Source: an uncultured Bacteroidales bacterium (GTDB lineage Bacteria; Bacteroidota; Bacteroidia; Bacteroidales; UBA3824). Taken from it: a DNA stretch of 62,451 nt. Shown in pieces: positions 52,363 through 59,478 of the stretch (positions within the stretch are counted from its first letter, which is position 1; the number at the start of each line of letters is the position of its first letter). Below the pieces are notes generated by a model. The model ran no database searches and was not told where the DNA came from. It saw nothing but the letters and a program-made list of their open reading frames with translations. The stretch is from positions 1-62,451 of the forward strand of contig CAJOJG010000012.1 in NCBI GenBank assembly GCA_905234655.1, read 5' to 3'. The position numbers and the translations under genes were made by a program.

Positions 52363-53742
52363 ATGGAAACATTACCAGTGGAAGACATGGCCGATCCGGT
52401 GATTGAATTTGAAGGCATAACGAACAATAATATAATAAAAGTAATTGGCGTGGGCGGCGGCGGCGGAAACGCTGTCAACCACATGTACGAGAAAGGCATC
52501 AAGGATGTAGATTTCATTGTGGCCAATACAGACAACCAGGCACTTGACCGCAGCGAAGTCCCCGTCAAAATCCAACTGGGCCCGACTTTGACCTCCGGCC
52601 TCGGTGCCGGCAACAACCCTGAGCACGGCGCGTCTGCCGCCATGGAGAGCATGGACGAGATTAACAGGGTTCTCGGCGGACATGACAACACGAAGATGCT
52701 GTTCGTGACCGCAGGAATGGGCGGCGGCACTGGAACTGGCGCAGCACCTGTCGTTGCCAAGGAAGCTAAGAAACAGGGCATCCTCACGGTCGCCATTGTG
52801 ACTGTGCCGTTCAGGTTCGAGGGACCCAAACGTGTCACACAGGCCATCAAAGGTCTTGAGGAGTTACAGAAGAGCGTCGACTCGCTGCTCGTAATCGACA
52901 ATGACAAAATCCTCGAGCAGTACTCCGAAGAGTCCGTTTCGAACGCCTTCGGATATGCCGACGACGTGCTTACACAGGCGGCGAAGGGCATCGCTGAAAT
53001 CATCACCGTGCCTGGGCATGTGAACGTGGACTTTGCCGATGTGCAGACTGTCCTGAAGGACTCCGGCATCGCGCTTATGGGCACCGGCATGGCTGATGGC
53101 GAGAACCGCGCGATAGAAGCCATAAAGAAAGCTCTCAATTCGCCTTTGCTCTGTAACAACAGCATCATTGGCGCAAAAAATATTCTTATTAACGTATTTT
53201 CCAGCAGGGAAGCGGCGTTCAAACTTGGTGAACTCGCCGACATCAACAACTACATCCAGAATGCGGCCGGCTGTAAGGCTGACTTGATTTGGGGCGATTC
53301 GTTTGACGATTCGCTCGGCGGACGGCTTAATGTCACCCTGATAGCCTCCGGCTTCAAGTCTTCGGAAATCATTAACCCGTTTGACAATGGCGGTTCGCTT
53401 AATGTCATCCATGTCGAGACCGAGGACAAGATGCCACCGGCATCGGAGCAGAATACGCACGGCGCAGGCGACGGTGTCGAGTTTGAAATCGACGGGGACG
53501 ACGAAAATCATCCCGGCGGGCTTGTCGATGTCGACGGAGAGATTGAAGACGACGAGGCAGCGCAACAGGCTGATGATGAAGAGCCTGAAATCATCAACAA
53601 GGAGTTCAAGCCCATCGACTTCTCGCAGGTTGACGTCAACGAGTACGAGGTGACACCCGCATACGTCAGGAAGTCTGTTAAACTTAACATCGGAAACTAC
53701 TCCGAAGGCAAATACAAAAAAATTCAGTTGGTCGCCGATTAG
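52363..53742 (+). CDS. ftsZ: Cell division protein FtsZ
   Basis: The ATG at 52363 gives 459 residues. 'VIGVGGGGGNAVNHM' near 27-41, the tubulin signature GGGTGTG (about 123-129) and 'NFADVQTVLKDSG'-like T7 region (FADVQTVLKDSGIALMG, near 225-241) are intact. The GTPase part ends near 340. An acidic linker (about 350-425, runs of D and E) follows, then a C-terminal peptide 'TPAYVRKSVKLNIGNYSEGKYKKIQLVAD' for binding FtsA and others. It builds the Z ring. The downstream gene begins 67 bases further on and encodes SiaB-type kinase domains. Confidence 0.98.
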   Translation: METLPVEDMADPVIEFEGITNNNIIKVIGVGGGGGNAVNHMYEKGIKDVDFIVANTDNQALDRSEVPVKIQLGPTLTSGLGAGNNPEHGASAAMESMDEINRVLGGHDNTKMLFVTAGMGGGTGTGAAPVVAKEAKKQGILTVAIVTVPFRFEGPKRVTQAIKGLEELQKSVDSLLVIDNDKILEQYSEESVSNAFGYADDVLTQAAKGIAEIITVPGHVNVDFADVQTVLKDSGIALMGTGMADGENRAIEAIKKALNSPLLCNNSIIGAKNILINVFSSREAAFKLGELADINNYIQNAAGCKADLIWGDSFDDSLGGRLNVTLIASGFKSSEIINPFDNGGSLNVIHVETEDKMPPASEQNTHGAGDGVEFEIDGDDENHPGGLVDVDGEIEDDEAAQQADDEEPEIINKEFKPIDFSQVDVNEYEVTPAYVRKSVKLNIGNYSEGKYKKIQLVAD

Positions 53743-53809
53743 GTCGTGTAGTTGGCACTTTTATTGCAAGTGATGTATCGGAAACATACACCAACTAATC
53801 TGTACTATC

Positions 53810-54961
53810 ATGGCAAAGGAATCCACTAACAATCTCTTTGACGCCGCGTACAGCCTTTTTAAAAGGATAGGTACGAGCGACTTCGAATACGTCTACAGGG
53901 GGTATTTTAATCATAATATCACTAAGAAGATTCTTATCCTCGCCGACAAGAACATCGCCAGGGTGACGGGGGAGACGCAGGCGACTTTGCAGAAGCGGAT
54001 TTACTATATAATGGTGGAAGGTCTTCAGAACATCACGCACCATCAGGACGAGATAGCCAACGACCGTAATTTTGACAAGTATCCCGGTATTTTTGCCATT
54101 CAGAAAAGTGGCGACAGGTACTATATCACGACGGGCAATATCGTGGCTAATGACAAGGTAGGCGACTTGAAGTCGAGGCTCGAGGTCATCAACTCGCTCG
54201 ACAAAGATGAGCTCAAGAAGTACCACCGCGAGATATTGGCATACGGGTCGATTTCGGACAAGGGCGGTGCTGGATTGGGGCTTATAGAGATGTCGCGCAA
54301 GTCCGGCAACAAGCTGGTCTACAGGTTTGAGCAGCTTGACGACGAGTTCACGTACTTCTATTTGCAGACCATGTTGCCGTCCGATGTCGCTGACGAGGGC
54401 AATGCCGGTGTCGTCCATAGCCACTGTTCGATGGAGGGCGTAATGAGCCTCCATAAGCAGATGAACAAGGAGAACCTCCAGTTGCTTTTCAATGGGTTCT
54501 TTAATCAAGAGAACCTGCTAAGCCTCCTCGCCATTATCAAGAGCCGCTCCAATATGCCGCTGACGACGATAAAGATTTCCAATGTGATGGTCGAGATGTT
54601 GCAGAACATCATCAAGCATGGCGCCAAGGGCATTAATGCCAGTGTCGGGGTTCCGGGTGTGTTTTTCCTTGGGCAGACCGGCAACGAGACTATCCTCACT
54701 TCGGGCAATATCATCCAGGACGATGCCGCCGAGATGATTACAAAACGCTTGGAGTTTGTGAACGGCATGGCGAAGGACGAGCTTTCCGACTATTATGACG
54801 ACATACTGCTCGACTTCGACAGCGCGGACGCTAAGAGGACCGGACTTGGTTTTACCGACTTGAGGATTAAGAGCGACCGCCCTCTCAAGTATGAATTTCA
54901 ACAGTTGGATGGTGGATTCAAGTTTTACTTGTTGCAGACTGCTGTCAAAACTACTAAATAA
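53810..54961 (+). CDS. Tandem SiaB-type (DUF6272) kinase, two domains fused
   Basis: 383 residues made of two SiaB-family domains in a row, about 1-190 and 210-383. Each has a GHKL-like N-box E-x-x-x-N: E70/N74 in MVEGLQNITHH and E262/N266 in MVEMLQNIIKHG. The internal repeat is plain: 'ITTGNIVANDKVGDLKSRLEVINSLDKDELKKY' against 'LTSGNIIQDDAAEMITKRLEFVNGMAKDELSDY'. Domain 1 has an intact G-box GGAGLGL (152-158); domain 2 has RTGLGFTDL (343-351), which is changed. Family knowledge: SiaB kinases phosphorylate SiaC, and SiaC controls a diguanylate cyclase in Pseudomonas. siaC is the next gene, 14 bases downstream, and ftsZ the gene before. Confidence 0.85.
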   Translation: MAKESTNNLFDAAYSLFKRIGTSDFEYVYRGYFNHNITKKILILADKNIARVTGETQATLQKRIYYIMVEGLQNITHHQDEIANDRNFDKYPGIFAIQKSGDRYYITTGNIVANDKVGDLKSRLEVINSLDKDELKKYHREILAYGSISDKGGAGLGLIEMSRKSGNKLVYRFEQLDDEFTYFYLQTMLPSDVADEGNAGVVHSHCSMEGVMSLHKQMNKENLQLLFNGFFNQENLLSLLAIIKSRSNMPLTTIKISNVMVEMLQNIIKHGAKGINASVGVPGVFFLGQTGNETILTSGNIIQDDAAEMITKRLEFVNGMAKDELSDYYDDILLDFDSADAKRTGLGFTDLRIKSDRPLKYEFQQLDGGFKFYLLQTAVKTTK

Positions 54962-54975
54962 GACACATTAGAGAA

Positions 54976-55350
54976 ATGGAAAAGTTAATATTAGAAGAAA
55001 CTGAAGATACGCCGGAAATCATACTTGACCCCGAGGAGGGAAAATTCAAGATTTCAAAAATTTCGGTACCTGAAAATGCGCTCGACTTCTACCGTCCTGT
55101 GCTCGACTGGATTAAGCAGTACGCCGAGGAGCCGAACATACAGACTGTGTTCGACTTTGACCTCGAGTATGTCAACACTGCCTCAAGCAAGCAGATAATA
55201 CAGATTATCCTGCTTCTTCAGAAGGTGTCGGAAAAGGGCGACGTGAGGGTCAACTGGTACTACGAGTCCATAGACGAGGACATGCGCGCTCTCGGGGCTC
55301 GGTACAAGAAGCTTGTCACAGTTCCGTTTGACCTCGTCGAGATTGAGTAA
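54976..55350 (+). CDS. siaC: SiaC family regulatory phosphoprotein (DUF1987)
   Basis: 124 residues, full length. 'ETEDTPEIILDPEEGKFKISKISVPENALDFYRPVLDWI' is the N-terminal half of the SiaC/DUF1987 family. 'FDLEYVNTASSKQIIQIILLLQ' contains Thr68, the same residue number as the phosphorylated Thr of Pseudomonas SiaC. 'VRVNWYYESIDEDMRALGARY' completes the domain. It is expected to switch between phosphorylated and free states under the control of the SiaB-type kinase encoded just upstream. The target here is unknown; no diguanylate cyclase is seen in the window. No siaA-type phosphatase is adjacent. Confidence 0.9.
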   Translation: MEKLILEETEDTPEIILDPEEGKFKISKISVPENALDFYRPVLDWIKQYAEEPNIQTVFDFDLEYVNTASSKQIIQIILLLQKVSEKGDVRVNWYYESIDEDMRALGARYKKLVTVPFDLVEIE

Positions 55351-55372
55351 CTTCTACTAAAACCTCTTATTT

Positions 55373-56082
55373 TTATTCCGCTATTATCCTTAACGGTTTC
55401 ATCTCCGGCGCGACCTCCGAGGTGTTGTCCCTTGTCGGGACTGCCTCGCAGGTCGCGTCTTTGATTTTGGTGAGTTGGTATTTGCCCGGGATGTCGGGTA
55501 GTTTGTATTCGGGTTCGGTTGTAGTGATGGTTTGTGGTTCGCCGTCGATTGTGTATTGGATTTCGAATGGCGGAGTGCCTTGTAGTAGAATATTTAGCGG
55601 CTGTCCGTGGCAGGTTGTCGCGTTGTCGAAATGGGCGGAAGCACGGCAAGAATGATTTATAAAGGTTCTTGGGATAGTTGGAAAATATGTCGCACTCAGA
55701 CATTCCGATTCGATTCTTTCTTCCGTAATGTTTCCTTCTTCTATGCCATCGAGTACTGTTATATAATTTGTTGCATATAAATGTTTGTATAATTTCCCGT
55801 CTATACCAGTTCCTTTAGAATGCTTTCTATGTCGGAGTAATAGTTGGCTTCATTGAGAATGATACCTTTCGACAAGGTTTTGTTTCTTGCAGGAAATGTC
55901 CATTCCTGTTTCTTGCCATCGATTACGATGGGGTTTCGCTCAATGCCATCTTTTGCAAGGATTTCGTCCTGTACATTATTGTACTCTGTCGCGGGTTCTT
56001 GTTCTTCCTTGTCGCAGGCGTTGAGCGCGAAAGCGAGTACAGCGATTAGGGCGGCGAATAGTTTTGTGATTCTGCTATTCAT
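55373..56082 (-). pseudogene. Lipoprotein gene with a one-base frameshift
   Basis: The 5' part (56082-55816) encodes MNSRITKLFAALIAVLAFALNAC, a lipobox ALNAC with Cys23, and continues to '…NYYSDIESILK'. At about 55812-55818 the frame shifts: the first frame stops at 55801 (ELV-stop), while the +1 frame goes on as 'GTGIDGKLYKHLYATNYITVLDGIEEGNITEERIESEC … CHGQPLNILLQGTPPFEIQYTIDGEP … KYQLTKIKDATCEAVP' to a stop at 55373. The last part is an Ig-like domain of the kind used in Bacteroidetes surface proteins. Loss of one A in a CTAAAAGG run would explain it. It may be a sequencing error or a real mutation. It converges with siaC. Confidence 0.65.
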
Positions 56083-56180
56083 GTGATGTTCGTTATTAGA
56101 GGTTAGACTTTTGTTACTTTAAAGCAACTATTCGTTGTTGTTAATTAACATCGCAAAGATACTCCACCTTCGCCGAACAT

Positions 56181-56241
56181 CATTGTAAAAACGCGACAAT
56201 TATTTTACATCGTGGAAGAATTTTGTCGCGTTTTTACAATG
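56181..56241. repeat. 19-bp perfect inverted repeat
   Basis: CATTGTAAAAACGCGACAA (56181-56199) and its exact reverse complement (56223-56241) with a 23-base loop, in an AT-rich gap of about 400 bases. There is no T run after either arm, so it is not a normal terminator. It lies 55 bases before a stub of a regulator gene and may be an operator or the end of a lost element. Confidence 0.75.
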
Positions 56242-56295
56242 TAGCTATTCACAAATATTCTAATTTTGTGGAACTAATTTTTTTTGTAAAAAAGC

Positions 56296-56382
56296 ATGTT
56301 CTTCAGAAAAACAGTACCGGCTGAGCCGTTACAAAAGTATATCGCATCCTATTGGGTTGTCAAGGAGCAAGGTTATTATTAA
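56296..56382 (+). pseudogene. N-terminal stub of an AraC-type regulator
   Basis: The short frame of 28 codons (MFFRKTVPAEPLQKYIASYWVV…) resembles the start of AraC-type regulators that begin with P-x-x-x-L-x-x-Y-I-x-x-Y-W. It stops at once after 'EQGYY', with no continuation in any frame, so nearly the whole gene is lost. The remainder of 56083-56477 holds only the inverted repeat and AT-rich sequence. Confidence 0.35.
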
Positions 56383-56477
56383 AAATATCAAAAAATTACT
56401 CTTGTTTTGTATAATTTGCGCGGTATTTGTTACGTTTAATAAAAATGATACGTAAAACAAATCATATTATTTGGTAA

Positions 56478-57161
56478 ATGAAACGAATTAACTTAATTAT
56501 CGCATTTTTATTGTGTGCGACAGTGATTTGGGCGCAGGACAATGAAAAGGAGAAAGAACACTTGTTTGTTGATCTTGGCTTGCCATCGGGGACGCTGTGG
56601 GCTTTCACTAACATCGGCTCGGCAAACCCTGAGGAATACGGCGACTATTATGCCTGGGGCGAGGTCGACTACAAGACCGAGTACAGCTGGAATACCTACA
56701 AGTATGTCAAGGGCGGCGACGCGACGAAGTTGACCAAGTATTGCGCTCAGGCCATCAACGGCAATGCAAAATACACCGACACGTTGTCAACCCTGGAGAC
56801 GTCGGACGATGTCGCCACAAAGGAATGGGGCAGCGAATGGTGCATGCCGACCGAGGAGCAGTTCGAGGAACTTAAGAAAGAATGTACTTGGAAGTGGGTT
56901 AAGCGCAATGGAAAGGATGTCTACGAGGTGACAGGCAAAAACGGAAGCAAAATCTACTTGCCCCCCGCCGGCTGCAGGTTCAATAAGACCCAATCACTCG
57001 TCGGCACTAATGGCTACTACTGGTCACGTACCCTCAGCGACAAGGGCTCTGGACGTGGCAAATGCCTGACATTCAGCCAAAACGATATGGAAGTCGCTGT
57101 TCGCACACGTAATCTCGGGCTGTCTATCCGCCCCGTGCGCAGCTCTAATAATGTGGATTAA
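56478..57161 (+). CDS. Secreted FISUMP-type (Fibrobacter paralogous domain) protein
   Basis: 227 residues. MKRINLIIAFLLCATVIWAQ is a signal peptide. The mature part is one FISUMP/DUF1566-like domain: 'FVDLGLPSGTLWAFTNIGSANPEEYGDYYAWGEVD' near 30-64, 'WGSEWCMPTEEQFEELKKECTWKW' near 116-139, 'GYYWSRTL' and 'LGLSIRPVRS' at the end. These are diagnostic of the lectin-like fold seen in many copies in Fibrobacter and Bacteroidales. Function is unknown; the proteins are exported. A terminator hairpin follows and its promoter could not be identified, although -7-like ATAATTTG occurs near 56412. Confidence 0.85.
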   Translation: MKRINLIIAFLLCATVIWAQDNEKEKEHLFVDLGLPSGTLWAFTNIGSANPEEYGDYYAWGEVDYKTEYSWNTYKYVKGGDATKLTKYCAQAINGNAKYTDTLSTLETSDDVATKEWGSEWCMPTEEQFEELKKECTWKWVKRNGKDVYEVTGKNGSKIYLPPAGCRFNKTQSLVGTNGYYWSRTLSDKGSGRGKCLTFSQNDMEVAVRTRNLGLSIRPVRSSNNVD

Positions 57162-57189
57162 AAGTCCAAATCCATGCATGTTATTCAGG

Positions 57190-57227
57190 TAGGAGGGAAT
57201 ATTCACTTTTTTCCCTCCTATTTTTTT
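57190..57227 (+). terminator. Intrinsic terminator after the FISUMP gene
   Basis: TAGGAGGGA (57190-57198) pairs with TCCCTCCTA (57212-57220) and is followed by TTTTTTT. It separates the FISUMP gene from etfB. Confidence 0.85.
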
Positions 57228-57304
57228 ATTTTTTCTATCAAAAAATTTTTCCTATCTTAGCACCGTCAAAAAATCCGACAATTTTTAACGATAATTCTAA
57301 TATA

Positions 57305-58180
57305 ATGAAGAAAGGATTCAAAATCATTGTTTTGGCAAAGCAAGTGCCCGACACACACAACGTCGGCAAGGATGCTATGAAAGAGGACGGCACGATGAAC
57401 CGCGCCGCCCTGCCCGCCATCTTCAATCCCGAGGACCTCAACGCGCTCGAACAGGCGTTGAGGATCAAGGACCAATTTCCCGAGACCACAATCACCGTAT
57501 TGTCGATGGGCCTGCCGAAGGCCGCCGACGTGCTCAGGGAAGCCATTTTCAGAGGTGCTGACAACGGCATCCTACTCACCGACCGCAAGCTCGGCGGATC
57601 CGACACCCTCGCCACAAGCTACGCAATCGCGCAGGCAATCAAGACCGTAGGCGACTACGACATCGTGATGTGCGGACGACAGGCCATCGACGGCGACACC
57701 GCCCAAGTGGGCCCCCAGGCCGCCGAAAAACTCGACATCCCGCAAGTAACATACGCCGAGGAAATCGTTGGCATCAGCGACAAGGACATCACAATACGCC
57801 GCCGCCTCGAGCACGGCGTTGAGACCGTCAACGCACCATTCCCGGTGCTCGTTACCGTTACGGGCACAGCCGCCCCATGCCGCTCGCGCAACGCAAAGCG
57901 CGTGATGAAATTCAAGAACGCCATGACCTCGATGGAAATCGAAGCCGCCAACGCCGACAAGGCTCTCTACGAGGCGCGTCCCTACCTCAACATCACCACT
58001 TGGGGCGCGGACGACGTCGACATCGACGCGGCGCGCACAGGCAAGGCCGGCAGCCCCACATTCGTCAAGGAAATACAGTCCGTCGTCCTGCAAGCCAAAG
58101 AGTCCAAACGGCTCACCGGCAGCGACACCGACATCAACGACTTCGTAAAAGACATTATCGACAACCACATTTTAGGATAG
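57305..58180 (+). CDS. etfB: Electron transfer flavoprotein, beta subunit
   Basis: 291 residues. 'KIIVLAKQVPDTHNVG' at the start, 'NPEDLNALEQALRIKDQ' near 41-57, 'TVLSMGLPKAADVLREAIFRGADNGILLTD' near 63-92 and 'VMCGRQAIDGDTAQVGPQAAEKL' near 119-141 are EtfB signatures, including the AMP- or FAD-binding site. EtfB and EtfA form a dimer that takes electrons from acyl-CoA dehydrogenases; the enzyme partner is encoded two genes downstream. Codon use is strongly C-ending, unlike the upstream genes, suggesting high expression. A -7 element with one mismatch (TATCTTAG, 57253) precedes it. A repeat array separates it from etfA. Confidence 0.95.
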   Translation: MKKGFKIIVLAKQVPDTHNVGKDAMKEDGTMNRAALPAIFNPEDLNALEQALRIKDQFPETTITVLSMGLPKAADVLREAIFRGADNGILLTDRKLGGSDTLATSYAIAQAIKTVGDYDIVMCGRQAIDGDTAQVGPQAAEKLDIPQVTYAEEIVGISDKDITIRRRLEHGVETVNAPFPVLVTVTGTAAPCRSRNAKRVMKFKNAMTSMEIEAANADKALYEARPYLNITTWGADDVDIDAARTGKAGSPTFVKEIQSVVLQAKESKRLTGSDTDINDFVKDIIDNHILG

Positions 58181-58189
58181 GAAAGATTT

Positions 58190-58420
58190 TTTGATTTTGA
58201 GATTTGGTGATTTTTGATTTAGAGATTTTTTGATTTTTGATTCAGAGATTTTTGATTTAGAGATTTACGATTTTAGAGGATTCCTCAACAAATCGTCCCT
58301 CAACAAATCAACAAATCGTCCCTCAACAAATCAACAAATCGTCCCTCAACAAATCAACAAATCGTTCCTCAACAAATCATTACTCAAAAAATCGTTCCTC
58401 AACAAATCAACAAAAAGAAA
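58190..58420. repeat. Two short tandem-repeat arrays between etfB and etfA
   Basis: 58190-58280 is built of GATTT-rich units (for example TTTTTGATT[TC]AGAGA, five or six imperfect copies). 58283-58420 has the 23-base unit CCTCAACAAATCAACAAATCGT[CT] in three intact copies plus shorter ones at both ends. The two arrays are roughly complementary (GATTT against AAATC), so the RNA could fold into a long imperfect hairpin between the two cistrons. The unit length is not a multiple of three and the array is not protein-coding. Spacers of a CRISPR type are absent. Confidence 0.85.
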
Positions 58421-59476
58421 ATGAACAATTTATTTGTATATTGCGAGATAGAGGACAGCGTTGTGGCGGACGTGAGCCTCGAGCTTCTCACCAAAGGACG
58501 AAAACTTGCCAACGAACTGGGCTGCAAGTTGGAAGCCATCGCCATCGACAACAACATCTCTAACATCGGCGACCAGATTTTCAAGTATGGCGTTGACGTA
58601 ATCCACGTGTGCGACGACGCAAAACTCGCGCCCTACCAGACAATCCCGCACCAAAAAATCGTCTGCGACATCATCCGCCAGGAACAGCCGCAGATAATCC
58701 TCTTTGGCGCGTCGTCGGTGGGCAGGGACCTCGCGCCCCGCGTCGCCTCGGCACTCAAATGCGGCCTCACCGCCGACTGCACAAGCCTCAAAATTGGCGA
58801 CTACGACGAGAAGAAGACCACCAAGAACCCCGACACCGGCGAAATCACCACCACCGTAACGCCCTACAAGAACCTCTTGTTGCAAATCCGCCCCGCATTC
58901 GGCGGCAACATCATCGCCACAATCGTCAACCTTCACGCCCGCCCGCAGATGGCCACCGTCCGCGAAGGCGTGATGAAAAAGGAAGTCTGCGACGAGAATT
59001 ACAAAGGCGAAATCAAGCCTTTCGACTACAAGAAATCGCTCTCTGACATCGATTTCGTAGTCAAAATCATCAGCCGCGAGATTGAAAAATCCAAAATCAA
59101 CCTCAAATCCGCACCTGTGATTGTGGCGGGCGGCTACGGCGTTGGCAGCAAGGACAACTTCCGCCTTCTTCACGAGCTCGCCGAACTTCTTGGCGGCGAA
59201 GTAGGCGCGTCGCGTGCAGCCGTTGACGCTGGGTTCACCGAGCACGAGCGTCAGATAGGGCAGACCGGCGTAACCGTCCGCCCAAAACTCTACATCGCCT
59301 GTGGCATTTCGGGACAGGTGCAGCACCGCGCCGGAATGCAGGAATCGGCAATCATCGTTTCCATCAACACCGACGAGAACGCGCCCATCAATTCCATCGC
59401 CGACTACGTAATCACCGGCGACGTGGCGGAAGTGCTTCCAAAAATCATCAAATCTTACAAGGCTAATTCCAAATAA
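58421..59476 (+). CDS. etfA: Electron transfer flavoprotein, alpha subunit
   Basis: 351 residues. The N-terminal half is like EtfB ('LLTKGRKLANELGCKLEAIAIDN', 'QIILFGASSVGRDLAPRVASAL'). The C-terminal half carries the FAD-binding domain: 'VIVAGGYGVGSKDNFRLLHELAELLGGEVGASRAAVDAGF' near 228-267, 'IACGISGQVQHRAGMQESAIIVSINTDENAPI' near 288-319. It binds FAD and passes electrons between acyl-CoA dehydrogenase and the quinone pool or ferredoxin. The gap to the next gene is 2 bases. The upstream repeat array of about 230 bases is the only thing that separates it from etfB. Confidence 0.95.
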   Translation: MNNLFVYCEIEDSVVADVSLELLTKGRKLANELGCKLEAIAIDNNISNIGDQIFKYGVDVIHVCDDAKLAPYQTIPHQKIVCDIIRQEQPQIILFGASSVGRDLAPRVASALKCGLTADCTSLKIGDYDEKKTTKNPDTGEITTTVTPYKNLLLQIRPAFGGNIIATIVNLHARPQMATVREGVMKKEVCDENYKGEIKPFDYKKSLSDIDFVVKIISREIEKSKINLKSAPVIVAGGYGVGSKDNFRLLHELAELLGGEVGASRAAVDAGFTEHERQIGQTGVTVRPKLYIACGISGQVQHRAGMQESAIIVSINTDENAPINSIADYVITGDVAEVLPKIIKSYKANSK

Positions 59477-59478
59477 AA

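Noticed and set aside
55260..55703. 147-codon minus-strand frame overlapping siaC
   Set aside because: It is rich in R, T, H and N and out of frame with the real minus-strand lipoprotein tail at 55373-55816.
58283..58420. Possible CRISPR array
   Set aside because: Units are 23 bases in direct tandem without variable spacers of even length, and no cas genes are near.
58230..58424. 64-codon open frame in the etfB-etfA gap
   Set aside because: Translation is a simple repeat (LNKS, NQQI) from the tandem array; no start site is supported.
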